NCBI RefSeq assembly: GCF_902806685.2 | Contig: NC_048539.1 | Span: forward strand, 5,034,501-5,098,500 | DNA length: 64,000 nucleotides | Reading direction: 5' to 3' | Source of the DNA: Maniola hyperantus | Lineage: Eukaryota; Arthropoda; Insecta; Lepidoptera; Nymphalidae | Shown here: one piece after another, positions 44,478 to 57,248 of the stretch | Position numbering within the stretch: the first letter of the stretch is position 1 | Layout: every line of letters starts with the position of its first letter | Program-made: the position numbers and the translations under genes | Notes under the pieces: generated by a model | What the model saw: the letters and a program-made list of their open reading frames with translations, nothing else | The model's database searches: none | Told to the model about the DNA's origin: nothing

Positions 44478-44703
44478 AATATTATAAATGCGCAAGTGTG
44501 CCTGTCTGTCTGTCTGCTAGCTTTTCACGGGCCATCCGTTTAATCGCAAAGTATAATATTAATAAATGTCTTGGTTTTTTGTTTTTGATGAAATGTAATA
44601 GTACAGAGATATCTTGACTTGGAAAATCGAAAAGTACCCATAAGATTTTTAAAAACCTAAATCCATGGGGACAAAGTCGCGGGTATCGTCGAGGGACTTA
44701 TAT
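44478..44703 (+). mobile_element. Helitron-like element, 'ATGCGAAAGTGTG' family
   Basis: Begins aatattataaatgcgcaagt, then gcctgtctgtctgtctgcta. Ends ggacaaagtcgcgggtatcg. Confidence 0.65.
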
Positions 44704-45870
44704 AAAGAAGTAAGGGTAACTCTTGGGTTAATTTAACTATCTATACCTACTTAGTTATAGTTACTTGTATTTCAATTTCGTGTAAGAGATTGAGCTAGAG
44801 AAAGTCTTCAAGACATACCTAGGTATTTTCAAAAGTTTTGCCTTCAATTTTCCCTGCCAGGTAAAGACCTGCAATAGCAGAGTGAATAGGAACCTTCTAG
44901 GCAGGCGCGCTCCACCTTAGGCAGGCGGCGTGCACAAGGTTTGAAGCTAGGGTAGGCATTAGTTAGGTAGGCCTGTTTACTGGCAGGTCATAATAAAAAA
45001 TATGCATTGAGCTATTACAACTGGGGTAAGCAGTGCATTTATGCCTCTATGACCTGCACGCCACTTTAGGCTGCATCGTCACCAAGTACCTAATTGGTGT
45101 AATTGCACTCAAGTGCATGCCTATTCAGTTAAAAAAAGTTTATTAAATGAACATGCTCTAAAAACTTTGCGGGCTGTGCGCACATCACACTTCAATTGCC
45201 AATTTTAAAAGATCATGTTGGAATTTCTAAAAAAAAAACTTCTTTGTGACACCTACACTACTGCGTTATAAAGAACCTGACAAACTGTGTGATATAAGTA
45301 TAGGTATATGTATGTATCAGCAAGACAGCCAGCGCGGCAGGATGGGAAGGATTGCAATTGTAACATTTTCGCTGTGCAAATTGTGCGCTAGAGGAAACTA
45401 ATTTGCCACCACAATCTACACTACAGGACTGTTGAATAGCGTTCTCTGTGTAATATGCTTGGAGATTTATAATATAGAGGTCATAAAATAAAATCCTAAG
45501 AGATGTAAGAAGCGCTTATTAAAAACCTACATCTTGTACCTGCCTATATTATCCAATTTGCTACAATAGAGCTGTGCTTGTATTACGTCTTTACACAATT
45601 CAAGAATTCGCTAATCCCGTTCATTGTGTAGGTATGCTAGATTACTTAGGGCCAGATCATACAGACGGCATGGAATAACTAGATTTACCGAGCTTTTTAT
45701 ATAAGCACTAAATTTCAGCTACAAGCACGTTGATATAATAAATTGATATACCCATAGGTATCAAATATGAATGAAATTGGCTCACTGAAAACAGAAAAAT
45801 GGAGGAGACTCAAAACCGCGCGCTGCACCTTTATGCCAAACTAAAGGCTAGTTTGAGTTATCATCAAGAA
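44704..45870. other. No gene seen
   Basis: Non-repetitive AT-rich DNA. A tract with cttaggcaggcggcgtgc and ggcaggcgcgctccacc near 44900-44940 repeats a short motif. Nothing codes. Confidence 0.45.
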
Positions 45871-46096
45871 CTAGCTTATATTTTATGCCCGCGACATCGT
45901 CCGCGTGGACAACACAAATATCAAACCCCTATTTTAACTCCTTAGGGGCTGAATTTCCAAAAATCCTTTCTTAGCGGATGTTTACGTCATACTAGCTTAC
46001 ATGCTGCCAGCTGCGATCCCAGCCCCAGCCGTCAAATAGTTTGAACTGTGCGTCGTCAGTCAGTCACCTTTTCCTTTAATACATAGTATATTTAAT
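45871..46096 (-). mobile_element. Helitron-like element
   Basis: ctagcttatattttatgccc at the left, then caccttttcctttaatacat at the right, reverse complement of the 3.2-kb family. Confidence 0.65.
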
Positions 46097-46480
46097 GGCG
46101 CCGCGCGGATGCTCACACCACGGCTCCAGATCACTTTGCCGGTGTGCGTTGCGCCTTAGACGATAAATAATCTCAACAACTGATAATGATCTTCAACAGT
46201 ATTATTTAAGAGAAAGTTTCCTCCTGTTAACTGCCTATTTGATGGCTTTATACTTTAAAGACACAGAAAGGTTCCTAATAAACATGATTAATTTTTAATT
46301 AAAAATTAAATGCATATGATTTATGTTTAAGAGAAATAAAATTATCTTTAATATATTTTATTACTAATCATAAATAATAATTACTTATGTCGAAGGTGCT
46401 TGGTATAGTCGTAATAGCAGAGTGGTTAGAAACCGTGGAACTTTTGTCGAATTTCCGGTCCCAAATCTCATACAAACTAA

Positions 46481-46957
46481 AAAATCGGCCAAGTGCGAAT
46501 CAGACTCGCGCACTGAGGGTTCCGTACTACAATCGTATTTTATCGACATTTTGCACGATAAATCAAAAACTACTTACTAGATCTCGTTCAAACCAATTTT
46601 CGGTGGAAGTTTGCATGATAATGTACCTACATCATATATTTTTTTAGTTTTATCATTCTCTTATTAAATGATATTAGAAACCTCAATATCATTTTTGAAG
46701 ACCTATCCACAGATCCCCACACGCATGGGTTATGATAAAAAAAAAATTTAAGTTTCAGTTCTAAGAGTTTTTTTTATATTTTTCTGTGAAAATCTTAATG
46801 CGGTTCACAAAATACATCTACTTACCAAGTTTCAACAGCTCTATTACAGTTTCGGAAAAAAGTGGCTGTGACATACGGACGGACAGACAGACAGACAGAC
46901 AGACATGACGAATCTATAAGGGTTCCGTTTTTTGCCATTTGGCTACCGAACCCTAAA
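46481..46957 (+). mobile_element. GGGTTCCGT element, second subfamily, full length
   Basis: Begins atcggccaagtgcgaatcag and ends ggttccgttttttgccattt, then ctaccgaaccctaaaaa. The 3' end differs from the 1.4-kb type. Confidence 0.78.
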
Positions 46958-47096
46958 AAGTAACACAAATATTAGGTATTATACTGATATTGACTCTTCT
47001 AGAATCTAGTCACGTAGACTGACGTAATCTGCTTTTGGAACTAGAGTTGCCATCATACTATGCACCTGCGCGGTCGACATAAGAAGAATTTAGGCC

Positions 47097-47400
47097 TATC
47101 ATCATCATCATCATGATCAACCCATCCCCGGTTCACTACTGAGCACTGGTCTCCTCTCAGAATGAGAAGGACTTGGGCCACTGTCCACCACACTGACCAA
47201 ACACTGGACTTAACATACTTTGGCAACATTATAGAGAACTCTTAGGCATGCAGATTTCCTTACGATGTTTTCTTTGAACTTTAAGCAAGGATATTTAATT
47301 GCTAACTCGAAAAAGCTAGAGGTGCGTGCCCGGGATCGAACTCCTGACCCCCCGAATAGGAGGCCGCTGGCCGATGTCTTAACCACTATATTGCCACCCC
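47097..47400 (-). mobile_element. tRNA-derived SINE, minus strand
   Basis: The reverse complement shows the gtggttaagacatcgg head, ggagttcgatcccggg B box and a gatgatgatgat tail. Confidence 0.82.
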
Positions 47401-47898
47401 TATACTTTGTACTTACTGAAGGCTATAATTGGAACGATCAGCTGTTCTGGTTCTACTAACTGATAGTTAAGATAATAGCTGGATAGAAACAGGCGTAATT
47501 TTGCCGAAGTCCATGCTATGTACAAGTAACCTAAAACTAAAACATACAAATCTGTATGTTACAATATTATGCAATATGCAGTATGCACCGCCCGCCCGTC
47601 CACTACTAAGAAGCAGGATAAGCAAGCAGTATAACCAACACACAACACCACCCAAATCTTCTAGAACACATTCAACGTACCTACGTTTTTGGCGGATTAT
47701 CACAAATTAAGCTTTAGGTTCCTTTTATAGGGTGTCACCAGAACGCTGGCAAAAACGAAGACAGGTGATAGTACTGATGATTACTGATATGATACCACGA
47801 AAAAAATCCTATAATTTTGTAAAAGTTTACGATATATTATTGCAAATAAAACATCTGACTGACGCTAGAGATCAACGAACGTTGCCCAAATAGGTCAC

Positions 47899-47942
47899 TC
47901 GGAGTCAATGCCGCGTCGTAGGCGGGGCATTGACCCGAGTTT
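47899..47942. repeat. Short inverted repeat, GC-rich
   Basis: cactcggagtcaatgcc and ggcattgacccgagt pair with a one-base bulge around cgcgtcgtaggcg. Confidence 0.5.
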
Positions 47943-48019
47943 TGCATTGCTGGTTTGAAAAATCACTAAAACTACAAAATGAGGCAAATGCTTATTGGAT
48001 TGTGTTTAGGTAGTATAAC

Positions 48020-48192
48020 ATTTTTTTTAAAAGTATATAAGCCATGTTAAATGACTAATATTCCCCTTTCCTCTCCAACTAAGCGTCCAGCTTGTGCTAG
48101 GAGTAGGTACGACAATAGTGCAACGGGCGGGGTTTGAACCGTCGACCTTTCGATTTTCAGTCCACTCCTTTACCGGTTGAGCTATTGAGGCT
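48020..48192 (-). mobile_element. tRNA-derived SINE, second family
   Basis: Nearly the same as the copy at 4.0 kb: gcctcaatagctcaaccggt and cggttcaaaccccgccc on the minus strand. Confidence 0.8.
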
Positions 48193-48639
48193 AAGTTTTT
48201 GCTAGCGTTCTGGTTACACCTTGTATAACAAAATCTCGTGGAACATTTTTGCCAAATAGAAACAAAGAGAGGCTAATAGACGTGAAATGTTCAAATTCTC
48301 GTGTGTAGAGACTAGCCGCTAGCGTGACAAGGTGCGAATTGAGCTGCGCGGCTTATTCGCAGCGAAAGTGAAAGTGCTTTCTGTGGTTACTCTGTAAGGT
48401 ACCAGCATGGGCATTGCCGATGGCGTTTCTTTCACCAACGTTTTTTGCGAACGTGGGACTAGTCTTGACTTGTCGCCTTACCATTTCGTTTACCATTATG
48501 TAGATAGTGATAATAAAATCCCAGAAGACACATTGGAGAGGTCTCTCAAAGTCAAAGTAATTTGTTCAAAAAAATAGATTCCATTGTATATATACTCTTT
48601 GACAGTCAACTGTTGAATTTGTAAGATAATTATACATAA

Positions 48640-48846
48640 CTAGCTTATTCTAGCGACTTCGTCCGCGTGGACTACACAAATTTCAAACCCCTATTTTACC
48701 ACCATAGAGGTTGAATTTTCAAAAATCCTTTCTTCTCTTAATAGCTATCTGCATGCCAAATTTCAGCCCGAGCTGTTCGTTGATAGGTCAGTCAATCAGC
48801 CAGCCAGTCAGTCAGTCAGTCAGCTTTTCCTATTATATACTTATAG
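48640..48846 (-). mobile_element. Helitron-like element
   Basis: ctagcttattctagcgactt at the left, gtcagtcagtcagtcagctt and ttatatactta at the right. Confidence 0.65.
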
Positions 48847-49011
48847 ATATTTTGTTTTAATTTTAAATTTATAGACTAGGGCTTGGCTGGAATCAGACCT
48901 GCAGGCAAGTGATGATGCCAGCGATGATGCAGCCTAAGATGGAACTCGAGACGACGAGTTTGGATATTCGTACCTTAGTTTTAGGTTTACGTAATTAATT
49001 ATCACCATTAT

Positions 49012-49334
49012 ATGAAGCTCTGATAGCCTAGTGGTTAGGTCTTCCGCCTTCTAATCGGGGGTCGGGGGTTCGACCCCGGGCACGCACCTCTAACTTTTCG
49101 GAGTTATGTGCGTTTTAAGTAACTAAATATCACTTGCTTTAACGATGAAGGAAAATCATGGCGAGGAAACCTGCAAGCTTGAGAGTTCTCCAATGTTCTC
49201 AAAAGTGTGTAAAGTCTAAGAATCCGCACATGGCCAGCGTGGTAGACTATGGCTAAAACTCTTCTCATTCTGAGTGGAGACCCGTGCTCTGTAGTGAGCC
49301 GGCGATGGGTTGATCATGATGATGATGATGATTA
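49012..49334 (+). mobile_element. tRNA-derived SINE, full length
   Basis: Box A (agcctagtggttaggtc), box B (ggttcgaccccggg), the body, and a tail of gatgatgatgatga after gccggcgatgggttgatc. Same family as the copy at 8.6 kb. Confidence 0.85.
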
Positions 49335-49749
49335 TATGAATATTAGTATGATACTTATACAAAGCAGCCAAGTCTTATTACTAAACCCGTCTTTCAGCAG
49401 AACGATACTGACAGTAAGGAACCAGCCGACGACGTGAAAAAAGATCGCTTCCAGTAAATGCGGTCTAATTAGCCTACGTCGAGGCGTCAAAGCTATTTAT
49501 TCTCTCACCTATTTGGCAACGTAATTTGAATGCTCAGGGCAATCAATCCGCAGTCTAGTCATAGTGTGCGCAGCTCGTTTGAAGTCATTAAGTAGGCGCT
49601 AATAATGAATAAATAATGCATCGGGTTCACAGCGTGCGACACGATGTCACGACACGAACTTTATTTACAACAATATCGGATTTAAACCAAGGCTAGAATC
49701 TATTTTGTTTTGATGTATCTTTATCATCATTTTAGCCAATTATCCATAT

Positions 49750-49971
49750 ACTAATATAATAAATGCGAAAGTGTGTCTGTCTGTCTGTCTGTCTGTATGC
49801 TAGCTTTTCACAGCCCATCCGTTCAACCGATTTAATAAAATTTGGTACAGAGATAGCTTGCATGCCGGGGAAGGACATAGGCTATTTTTTATCCCGGGAA
49901 ATCAAAGAGTTCCCACGGGATTTTTAGAAACCTAAATCTACGCGGACGAAGTCGCGGGGATCATCTAGTAG
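49750..49971 (+). mobile_element. Helitron-like element, 'ATGCGAAAGTGTG' family, full length
   Basis: Begins atactaatataataaatgcg and contains gctagcttttcacagcccat and ggacataggctattttttat. Ends gacgaagtcgcggggatcat-CTAG. It is the best-preserved copy and shows no terminal inverted repeats. Confidence 0.72.
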
Positions 49972-50540
49972 ACTATTATATAGATGTTGCATCGGCTGCA
50001 GAGTCACAAGCACAATTCATACACGGTCGCTGCCTCTTTCTTTACCAATAACTTTCCAATACCCTGGGGGCCTACTGCTACAATGTTACGATGGCAATCA
50101 CCTCTGATTGGCCGACACTCTCTCACTATTGGCTTCAACAATACCATAAAATTAGCCAATCCAATTGAATCGACCAGCAATTTATTATCTTCGGCACTAG
50201 GCACAGAACGCCTTGCTTTCCGTATTTGCTCACATTTCAGATATATTTTCACAATAAGCAAAGAATAATCATTATTGAAATACTGGATTTAGATATGAGA
50301 ATATTGGGAAAGACATGATGATAAAAGTCGCATACGGGAGGTTCGCAATAAAGTTAAAGTAACTTAACAATATTTTGAAAGCGTTTTTGGAAATAATCAT
50401 TTGGTTTTTAAATATCGTGTCGGATACAGTGGTTTGGAGGGGTAAGATGAAACTGCGGTGTTTCACTATGCAAGTTATAGGGCGCTGTGGGAAAATTAAT
50501 TACGCAATTAATACGAGAATAGTATTCGATGTTTACTTTT

Positions 50541-50932
50541 TAGGGTTCCGTACCTCAAAAGGAAAAACGGAACCCTTATAGGGTCCTTCTGTCAAAAAAC
50601 CTATCGGGTACTTCCCGTTGACCTAGAATCATGAAATTTGGTAGATAGGCAGGTCTTATAGCACACTTAAGGGGAAAAATCCGAAAGCCATGAATTTTTG
50701 GTTACATCACCAAAAAAAAATGTGTTCGTGAACAAATAATTAGTAGGTATTTTCATCTTTCAAAGTAAGATAACTATACGAAGTGGAGTATCTGAAAGGG
50801 CTTTACCTAGACATTCTAAAACATATTTTTTATGCATTATAGTTTTTGATGTATAGTGCAAAATGTTGAAAAAATACGACTGCAGTGCGGAACCCTCGGT
50901 GCGCGAGTCTGATTCGCACTTGGCCGGTTTTT
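50541..50932 (-). mobile_element. GGGTTCCGT element, minus strand
   Basis: Reads agggttccgtacctcaaaag at the left and cgcacttggccggtttttac at the right, the reverse complement of the 1.4-kb type. The (acag)n tract is lost. Confidence 0.78.
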
Positions 50933-51299
50933 ACAATGTTTAATTATTATGTATTATGATTTTCCGAACAGTAAACTTGGGGCATTAATGAAATTTACGA
51001 CCTAAGTGACCGACAGGTTATAAATAATCATTAAATACTTTAATTCAGGCGCAATTAAGTTTGAATCTTTAAAATGTAGATACCTAATAAATCACTTACC
51101 AATACGTACCTACCTATTGTACGCATTGTTTTTGCGCAACACACTTTCATCAATTGCAAATCTTCTGTGCCAACCAGTTGTTAACGTTTATGATAAGTGT
51201 CTTTGAGTTACATATAAATCTCTTTTTTATGTAAATATTTATTTATGTATGTTGTTGGTTAGTCAAATAAAGTAAAATAAAATTAGTAAACAATCGTAT

Positions 51300-51465
51300 A
51301 ATCCATATCCATACTAAATTATTACGAAAGGTGTCTGTATATTTGTCTTAAGTCTCTCTGTCTGTCTGTTTGTTACCTTTCGATCGAATCGAAACGATCT
51401 TTACAGTTACAGACATTTCAAAGCTTGCTTTCTGGAAACTGGCGTAGAATACTTTTTAGGTACCT
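51300..51465 (+). mobile_element. Helitron-like 5' fragment, diverged
   Basis: ccatatccatactaaattat, then tctctgtctgtctgtttgt. The 3' half is lost. Confidence 0.45.
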
Positions 51466-51469
51466 ACTG

Positions 51470-51681
51470 CAGTATGGAACTCTCAGTGCGCGAGTCTGAT
51501 TCGCACTTGGCCGGTTTTGCAGTTGCGGTTCACAGAATACATCTGCTTACCAAGTTTAAACAGTATAGTTCTTATAGTTTCGGAAAAAAGTGGCTGTGAC
51601 ATACGGACGGACAGACAGACAGACAGACATGACGAATCTATATGGGTGCCGTTTTTTGCCATTTGGCTACGGAACCCTAGA
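51470..51681. mobile_element. Rearranged GGGTTCCGT element
   Basis: A minus-strand 5' end (gtgcgcgagtctgattcgca) is joined to a plus-strand 3' half (gcggttcacagaatacatct ... ctacggaaccctaga). This is an internal inversion or a recombination of two copies. Confidence 0.65.
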
Positions 51682-52289
51682 GAGGTCGTGAAAACGTTTT
51701 TATAGTCGGTAGCTGGAGTGTGGGACGCATCTACGAATATAATTGATTTCGTAAATCAGGGCTTTAACATGGCATTTCGCTCTCAAATTACGCTGAATTG
51801 TTTGTCCAGCAGGGGATTAATATAGGTAACTCGTATCATAATTGTTGAAACGAATTAACTTTTCAACAGTTCGACTACTCTGATTGTTGTTTTTAACATG
51901 CACATAATATGTTTTAGTGCATTGTTTATACTTAGCTTTGTGCTATTAGTCTACTAGTAAGTAGGTACGTACACCTTATAATATTTCCTACAAAAGCTTG
52001 AAAAAGGCGTTGAAAAATAACTTACACATGCGATAAAGGTAAACCTTAAATTTTTTTTAGGATTCAACTAAATTACCAGAACAGATATAAATTGATGTAA
52101 TAATTATGTACCTACCTACCAAAGTAACTGAGATTGTAAATAAAAAAAAAACGTATGCTAATTTTTCTTAAAGCATAGCTAGGTACAATTTAGTTAGTTT
52201 AGTAGTGCGGGCGAGCGCAGGTGCCGTCCGGGTGTGTGGGACGTCCTCCCGCCTCATACCCCGATTGCCATGTCAACATGTCGCGGACG

Positions 52290-54291
52290 TTAACTAGGTA
52301 TGCGAAAGAGGTCCATTTACTTACCACAATCTCAGACAACGTTTAGCAAAAATTAGTTTCTACAACCCTATTTTTTACTACAACCCTAGTGTTAATGCAT
52401 CATTAAGTTTGACTTGTGCTCAGTGAAGCACACACAATTTAATTTATCGCGTGATCTTGCTACAGAAAATTGTAAGGCTTCTGCAATGAAGGCATGTGTG
52501 GGCTAGCTATAGTTCTGTTCCATTTATAGATTGGATTGCAAATATGCCCGTCCTCGTATCAGAAGGTTATATTGTAATGTAAATTACTATGGACATATTT
52601 GAAGTAGGTAAAGTCGTTTGCAATATGGGCATTAAATAAAGCATATTGGAACCTACGTGACGTTATAGTAGGTAACTGCATGTGACGTCTTAAGAAATAT
52701 TGTTTGGTCCTGCTCATTGAATTTGCTTTAGAATTATTTATTAGACTATTTTTATAAATATGACTGAGCAGTTGCGAATAATAATAATTATTATCTAGAT
52801 ACGCACCTACGTACCTACACTCTACTTTCAAAGCATTTCATAATAATACCTATTTAATTTAGTTATCATGAGGTTTGGAAATACATTTTAATTTATAGCG
52901 AAAACAAAAAGTTATTGTCAAATTAGGTGCCTACATATTGTATTAATAAATAATAATATTACTCGTACTTGCACCTGTCTCAATTATAAAAATTAATATC
53001 AGCCTATAAATCATATTGTATTATCAACTCTTTTCTTTAGAATCCTTTATTTATTTACACGAGATTATTTATTAAATATGAAAGTAAAATAAAAATACAG
53101 AAAGTACTTAGTAACTACTTAATATATTGTAATAATCATCCACTAAATAGATAGTTCACTCAAATATAGATTTGCATTTAGTTCTGTGTAAATTATTTTT
53201 CTAATACGAGCACTTTCTTAAACTTATTTTGGAGAGAACAAAATTATTTCGTTACTTACGACGGCTTTCCGACTCTTAAGAGTCCTTAGCTGCATCATCA
53301 GTCATCACCTACTGTCTGGTGTGATTGCAGTCAAACACAAGCCTATATTTATATTTTTTTAAAGTACATATTAGCTTCCACAACCAAGATTACGCCAGTC
53401 TTCTCGTCGATCAAATTTAAACTCGGAAGCTTTGCTGTTGAAAAAATGGAAAATAGGGCAGACAGAAATGCATATTGGTAAAGACCGGATGGACGATGAC
53501 TTATCGATTGTCCTAAATATCGCTTACCTATAAGATAAAGAACGTATCAAAAATTAGGCAGCAGATTGGCTGCTAAATATATTCATAACGTTCCCAAATG
53601 AAAACGAAAACTTTGTACCGATTACTTCGAAGTGCAATTTCAAAAATCTTTGTGACTCCGCTCTTATGAAAGGCTAGACTAGAAAAGTTCTGAACCGTGA
53701 AATCTTTTAGTATTTGTTATTTAACGCTAAGTTACGTATTCACGTTACGAAAATCTTTTATCTACGTATCTTTATTATGCTGGTATATCACTTATTTTTA
53801 ACTTAGCTGAAACTGATGTTTGATGCCCTTGTAAGTAGTTAAGTAAACAATAAGTAAATATATTGGGACAAGGCAAAAGACTTGACTAATCAAAAATATG
53901 GTGAAATAAAATTTGATTGCATATTCTACGTGAATTTTTAATTAATTAATTAACTACGGTAATACGTACGTGGAAAATTCTTCACAGCTGTTATGAAACC
54001 TCACTACTTTTGATGCAGCAATATAAATATATGTTTTGTTTTGATGAAATAGCTGATAATCTTTACACACACCTTATTTATTTTTTCAAGTAAAAACAAT
54101 AATTCAATTCTTCTATAATAATATGTCAATAAGTTCCTTGCCACGATATTAATTTGTCAAAAATTGTATGGGCAAATATAACAGCGTTGTTAAGTAACTT
54201 ATTGGCATAACTATATGTATATATACAGATAACTCTAGATTGATTATAAGTATTATATTAATTTCGGCGATAAGATGGAAGTGGACTAATT
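52290..54291. other. No gene seen
   Basis: AT-rich sequence with frequent stops in all frames. No known repeat family was spotted. Confidence 0.5.
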
Positions 54292-54490
54292 TGTTTTTAC
54301 GATGAAGGAAAACATCGTGAGAGAACCAACATGCCCGAGCGCTCTCTATAATGTTCTCACTTCTCACCAAAGGTACGTATGCCAATTCGCACTGGGCCAG
54401 TAGCGTGGTGGACCACCAACCAAACCCCGTCTCTTATTCTGCGAGGAAACCCGTGCTCAGTGGTGAGCCGGCAATGGGTTGATAATGATG
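54292..54490 (+). mobile_element. tRNA-derived SINE, 5'-truncated
   Basis: Begins within the body (tttacgatgaaggaaaacat) and runs to gagccggcaatgggttgata. The tRNA-like head is missing. Confidence 0.75.
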
Positions 54491-54575
54491 TTAAAAGTTA
54501 TATATTTTATCCTGAATTAAGTAACTCTACCTGTTTTATGAGCGAATAGTCATTCACGTAACATATCTCACGCGA

Positions 54576-54610
<35 letters not shown>
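54576..54610. repeat. (TA)n microsatellite
   Basis: About 17 uninterrupted TA units. Confidence 0.95.
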
Positions 54611-54611
<1 letters not shown>

Positions 54612-54816
54612 CACATTTCTTATAAAACAACGCAGACTGCGGAGACAAAGAACAATAAAACACAAGTATCACACTACACTACACTTACAACTAGAGTAAC
54701 CAAGAGTGCAATTTTTTGCGGACTATCTGAAGTGAATTGAAAAAAAAATCGGCTTAATAAATCAAACAAAAAAATAAAATTAGAATAAAAAGATAGTAGA
54801 TATAAATATCAACAAA

Positions 54817-54957
54817 ATGGATTTTATTATTCGTCATCGATGGTTCAATCCTTGTGCTTATTATTGTGTATGCTGTGAAAAGAAAAATAATGCAATATCT
54901 ACCTACATTTTGGCAGTTTGCTGCTTAATATTTTTGTTTTATTTAGATACAAGTTAG
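54817..54957 (+). CDS. Candidate 46-residue Cys-rich membrane microprotein
   Basis: ATG in good context (aacaaaATGg) opens a frame MDFIIRHRWFNPCAYYCVCC. It continues with a short charged stretch (EKKNN) and a hydrophobic span (STYILAVCCLIFLFYL), then the stop TAG. The layout is a small cytosolic Cys cluster plus one membrane helix. The stop lies inside the start of an interspersed repeat, so the end may be secondary. There is no homology or expression evidence; it may be a chance frame. Confidence 0.25.
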   Translation: MDFIIRHRWFNPCAYYCVCCEKKNNAISTYILAVCCLIFLFYLDTS

Positions 54958-55125
54958 CCCTTGACTGCAATCTCACCTGGTGGTAAGTGATGATGCAGTC
55001 TAATGCAGTTTTTATTAAACCCATACCGACCCCTTTACTTTCTACACGGCATCGTACCGGAACGCTAAATCGCTTAGGCTGGTAACTAGCCACGGCCGAA
55101 GGCTCCTACCAGACCAAAATATAAT
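54953..55125 (+). mobile_element. Copy of the 'CACCTGGTGGTAAGTG' family
   Basis: Runs from agcccttgactgcaatctca to ctcctaccagacca. It supplies the stop codon of the small open frame that ends at 54957. Confidence 0.7.
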
Positions 55126-55927
55126 TAAATATGACATTACGATTGTTGCTCGGTAAAGATGCCATAATCAATACTTATCTCGATTTTTGCGTCTCTATCT
55201 GCGAGACAAGGGTCTTTGGTAGGGCCTTCCACACTCCACATGCCACGCTCTTAGCCCTCCTTAATCTAGCGGCTCCCGGTGGCTCGGACCCCGGGGACGG
55301 GGACGTTTATCAGCGATGTGCTTTCCTTGAAAAGGAAATTCTAGGAATTGTATTTCTTTAGGGAATGGTAACCCTACATTACACCTCGCGCGTTCATTCA
55401 CATGCTTAAATACTTTCCTTAAGTGTACGAGCGTGAGATTTCTGCCGTTTTGGTCAAAGAGTAGTTATGGCTCAAAGGTTAACACCTGGGAATAGTTAGC
55501 GTAGCTTGTGAATAGGTAAAAGTTTTTACCATTACGCGACTTATCTAACCACTACCTGTAAGTCAAGTCTTCTGGACTCATCCACTGAAAAAACTTGCCA
55601 GGTTTAAAGCGCCTGGTCAGATGTTTCAACAAGAAGGCCTCTGAAGGGCTGGCCCTTGGTAGGAAAAACCTATGTATTTTAGTGCGAGCTTTGACGGGTT
55701 TACTATGAACTAAATACTTAGATAGGTACAAGTACAACCTTAAGCGCCAGGACACAGATATCCGCAGACTCCAGAAGTGCGTGCGCTTCGATGCATATTA
55801 TCTGCTGCTGCCCCGCTCTCATGCATAAACGTAGCGTCCATTTAGAGAAACAACGCTAATAAAGCTACTCTAAATTCCAGTCAGCATAGTGTTGCTGCTG
55901 TACCTGCCACCTGTTGGTTACCATAAA

Positions 55928-56046
55928 ACGATCGGTCCAATAAATTCGGAGCAAATTGGCTGTGACAGACGGACAGTCAGACAGACTTGACACACGAGTG
56001 ATTCTATAAGAGTTACTTTTTTTTAAGACTTACGGAACCCTAAAAA
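55928..56046 (+). mobile_element. GGGTTCCGT element, 3' fragment
   Basis: Contains ttggctgtgacagacggaca and cttacggaaccctaaaaa. The 5' part is missing. Confidence 0.55.
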
Positions 56047-56139
56047 CCTCGGGCGATGGGTTTGTGCCCAAAGAGTAAACTCTCATAGTTAAGTAAGTAG
56101 GTTTAGGTCTTAGTTTATTTTCATGTGGGGATTAGGGTT

Positions 56140-56500
56140 TTTGCAATAAAACCTAAAGCTAGCCTTATCTAATTACAATACAAATCATGCCCACGTGGAA
56201 TAGTGCCAAGAATACTGGCTGCATTTGCGCGCTGGACAGCCAGGCTGATCCGTTGCGCAAAAACAGCCCTTCTGTCACCAGATTAATCGCGGTGAATTGT
56301 CTCGTAAAAATGTTTGAGCACAAAGACTCCATGGCCCCAGGGTCTCCATGGCAAACGGAACACAAATGTAACTCTCGATAAGAGAGGCATACCTGCGCCG
56401 CTTGCTGTTTTCAGCTGTTTTTGCTGCGGCTCCCGGTCTTGATGCTCTCCCCTGATATTTTTGAATTCTTCGATCCATGCATTGTAGACACCGACCACTG
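56140..56500 (-). mobile_element. Second, frameshifted copy of the 63-kb LINE fragment
   Basis: The same segments as at 63.1 kb appear on the minus strand, split between frames (YASLIESYICVPFAMETLGP; FLRDNSPRLIW). Small deletions relative to the 63-kb copy make it non-coding. Confidence 0.75.
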
Positions 56501-56742
56501 TAGATTACGTTTTTGGTACAATGCATCGATATAAATGACAAGATAGGCCCAAGCGAACAAAATTTTTCACGGTTTTGGAACCAAATAAATCAGCGCCACC
56601 TCTTAGATACTAATGAACGACCCGTTTAAAATCCAGACGTCACTGAGGTTGCATTGGTGCTGATAGCACCACTGAGTCGGAACCATTTGTTTGTTCAATG
56701 GCCCTGTCTATACGAAGTAATATATAAGTCAATAGTACAATG

Positions 56743-56901
56743 GGGCCGATTCTCTAGTACACAATCTCTAAACTAAACTAAATTAACAGGTCTAAATCTA
56801 GTGCTTTCCTTTTCCGCAAGCAACATTATGAAAGGGATAGCAATAGATTTAGACGTGATATTTTAGTTTAGTTTAGAGATTGTGTACAAAGGAATTAGCC
56901 A
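56743..56901. mobile_element. MITE with inverted repeats
   Basis: Arms share gtacacaatctctaaactaa and a weaker outer part (ggggccgattctc / gtggctaattcct). Total length is about 159 bp. Confidence 0.65.
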
Positions 56902-57248
56902 CAATGTCATCTATTATGTACCTACCATAATATATCAACAACCAAAAGGGCACATGCTTACGTCATCCCTAACTTTAATTAATGATTTAAGTTCGGCCCT
57001 GAAACTGAACAAGAACCAATGCAGAGGGCAAACAAACGTTAACCTCTCACGTGCAAACAAAACACTTAATTATTAGAGCTATAAAACAAGTCCTTATGTA
57101 TATTTAATACGGCCCATGGTCAACGGCTGGGGAAAACTTGTTACCCTTTGTGTTACTACCCACAAAGTTTTGCCAATAATGACGTGGATGAAGACGTCTA
57201 CAGAATATTAAAGATCTGTACTTATTTGTAATATGAATGAAACCTTAA

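Noticed and set aside
46387..46647. 86-codon plus-strand ORF
   Set aside because: Most of it lies inside a GGGTTCCGT transposable element.
50004..50268. Overlapping ORFs of 94 and 85 codons on opposite strands
   Set aside because: Both are open, neither has a recognisable motif or splice context; likely chance, possibly part of an unrecognised repeat.
52559..52831. 90-codon minus-strand ORF
   Set aside because: AT-rich, Asn/Tyr-rich composition without motif or splice support; typical random frame.
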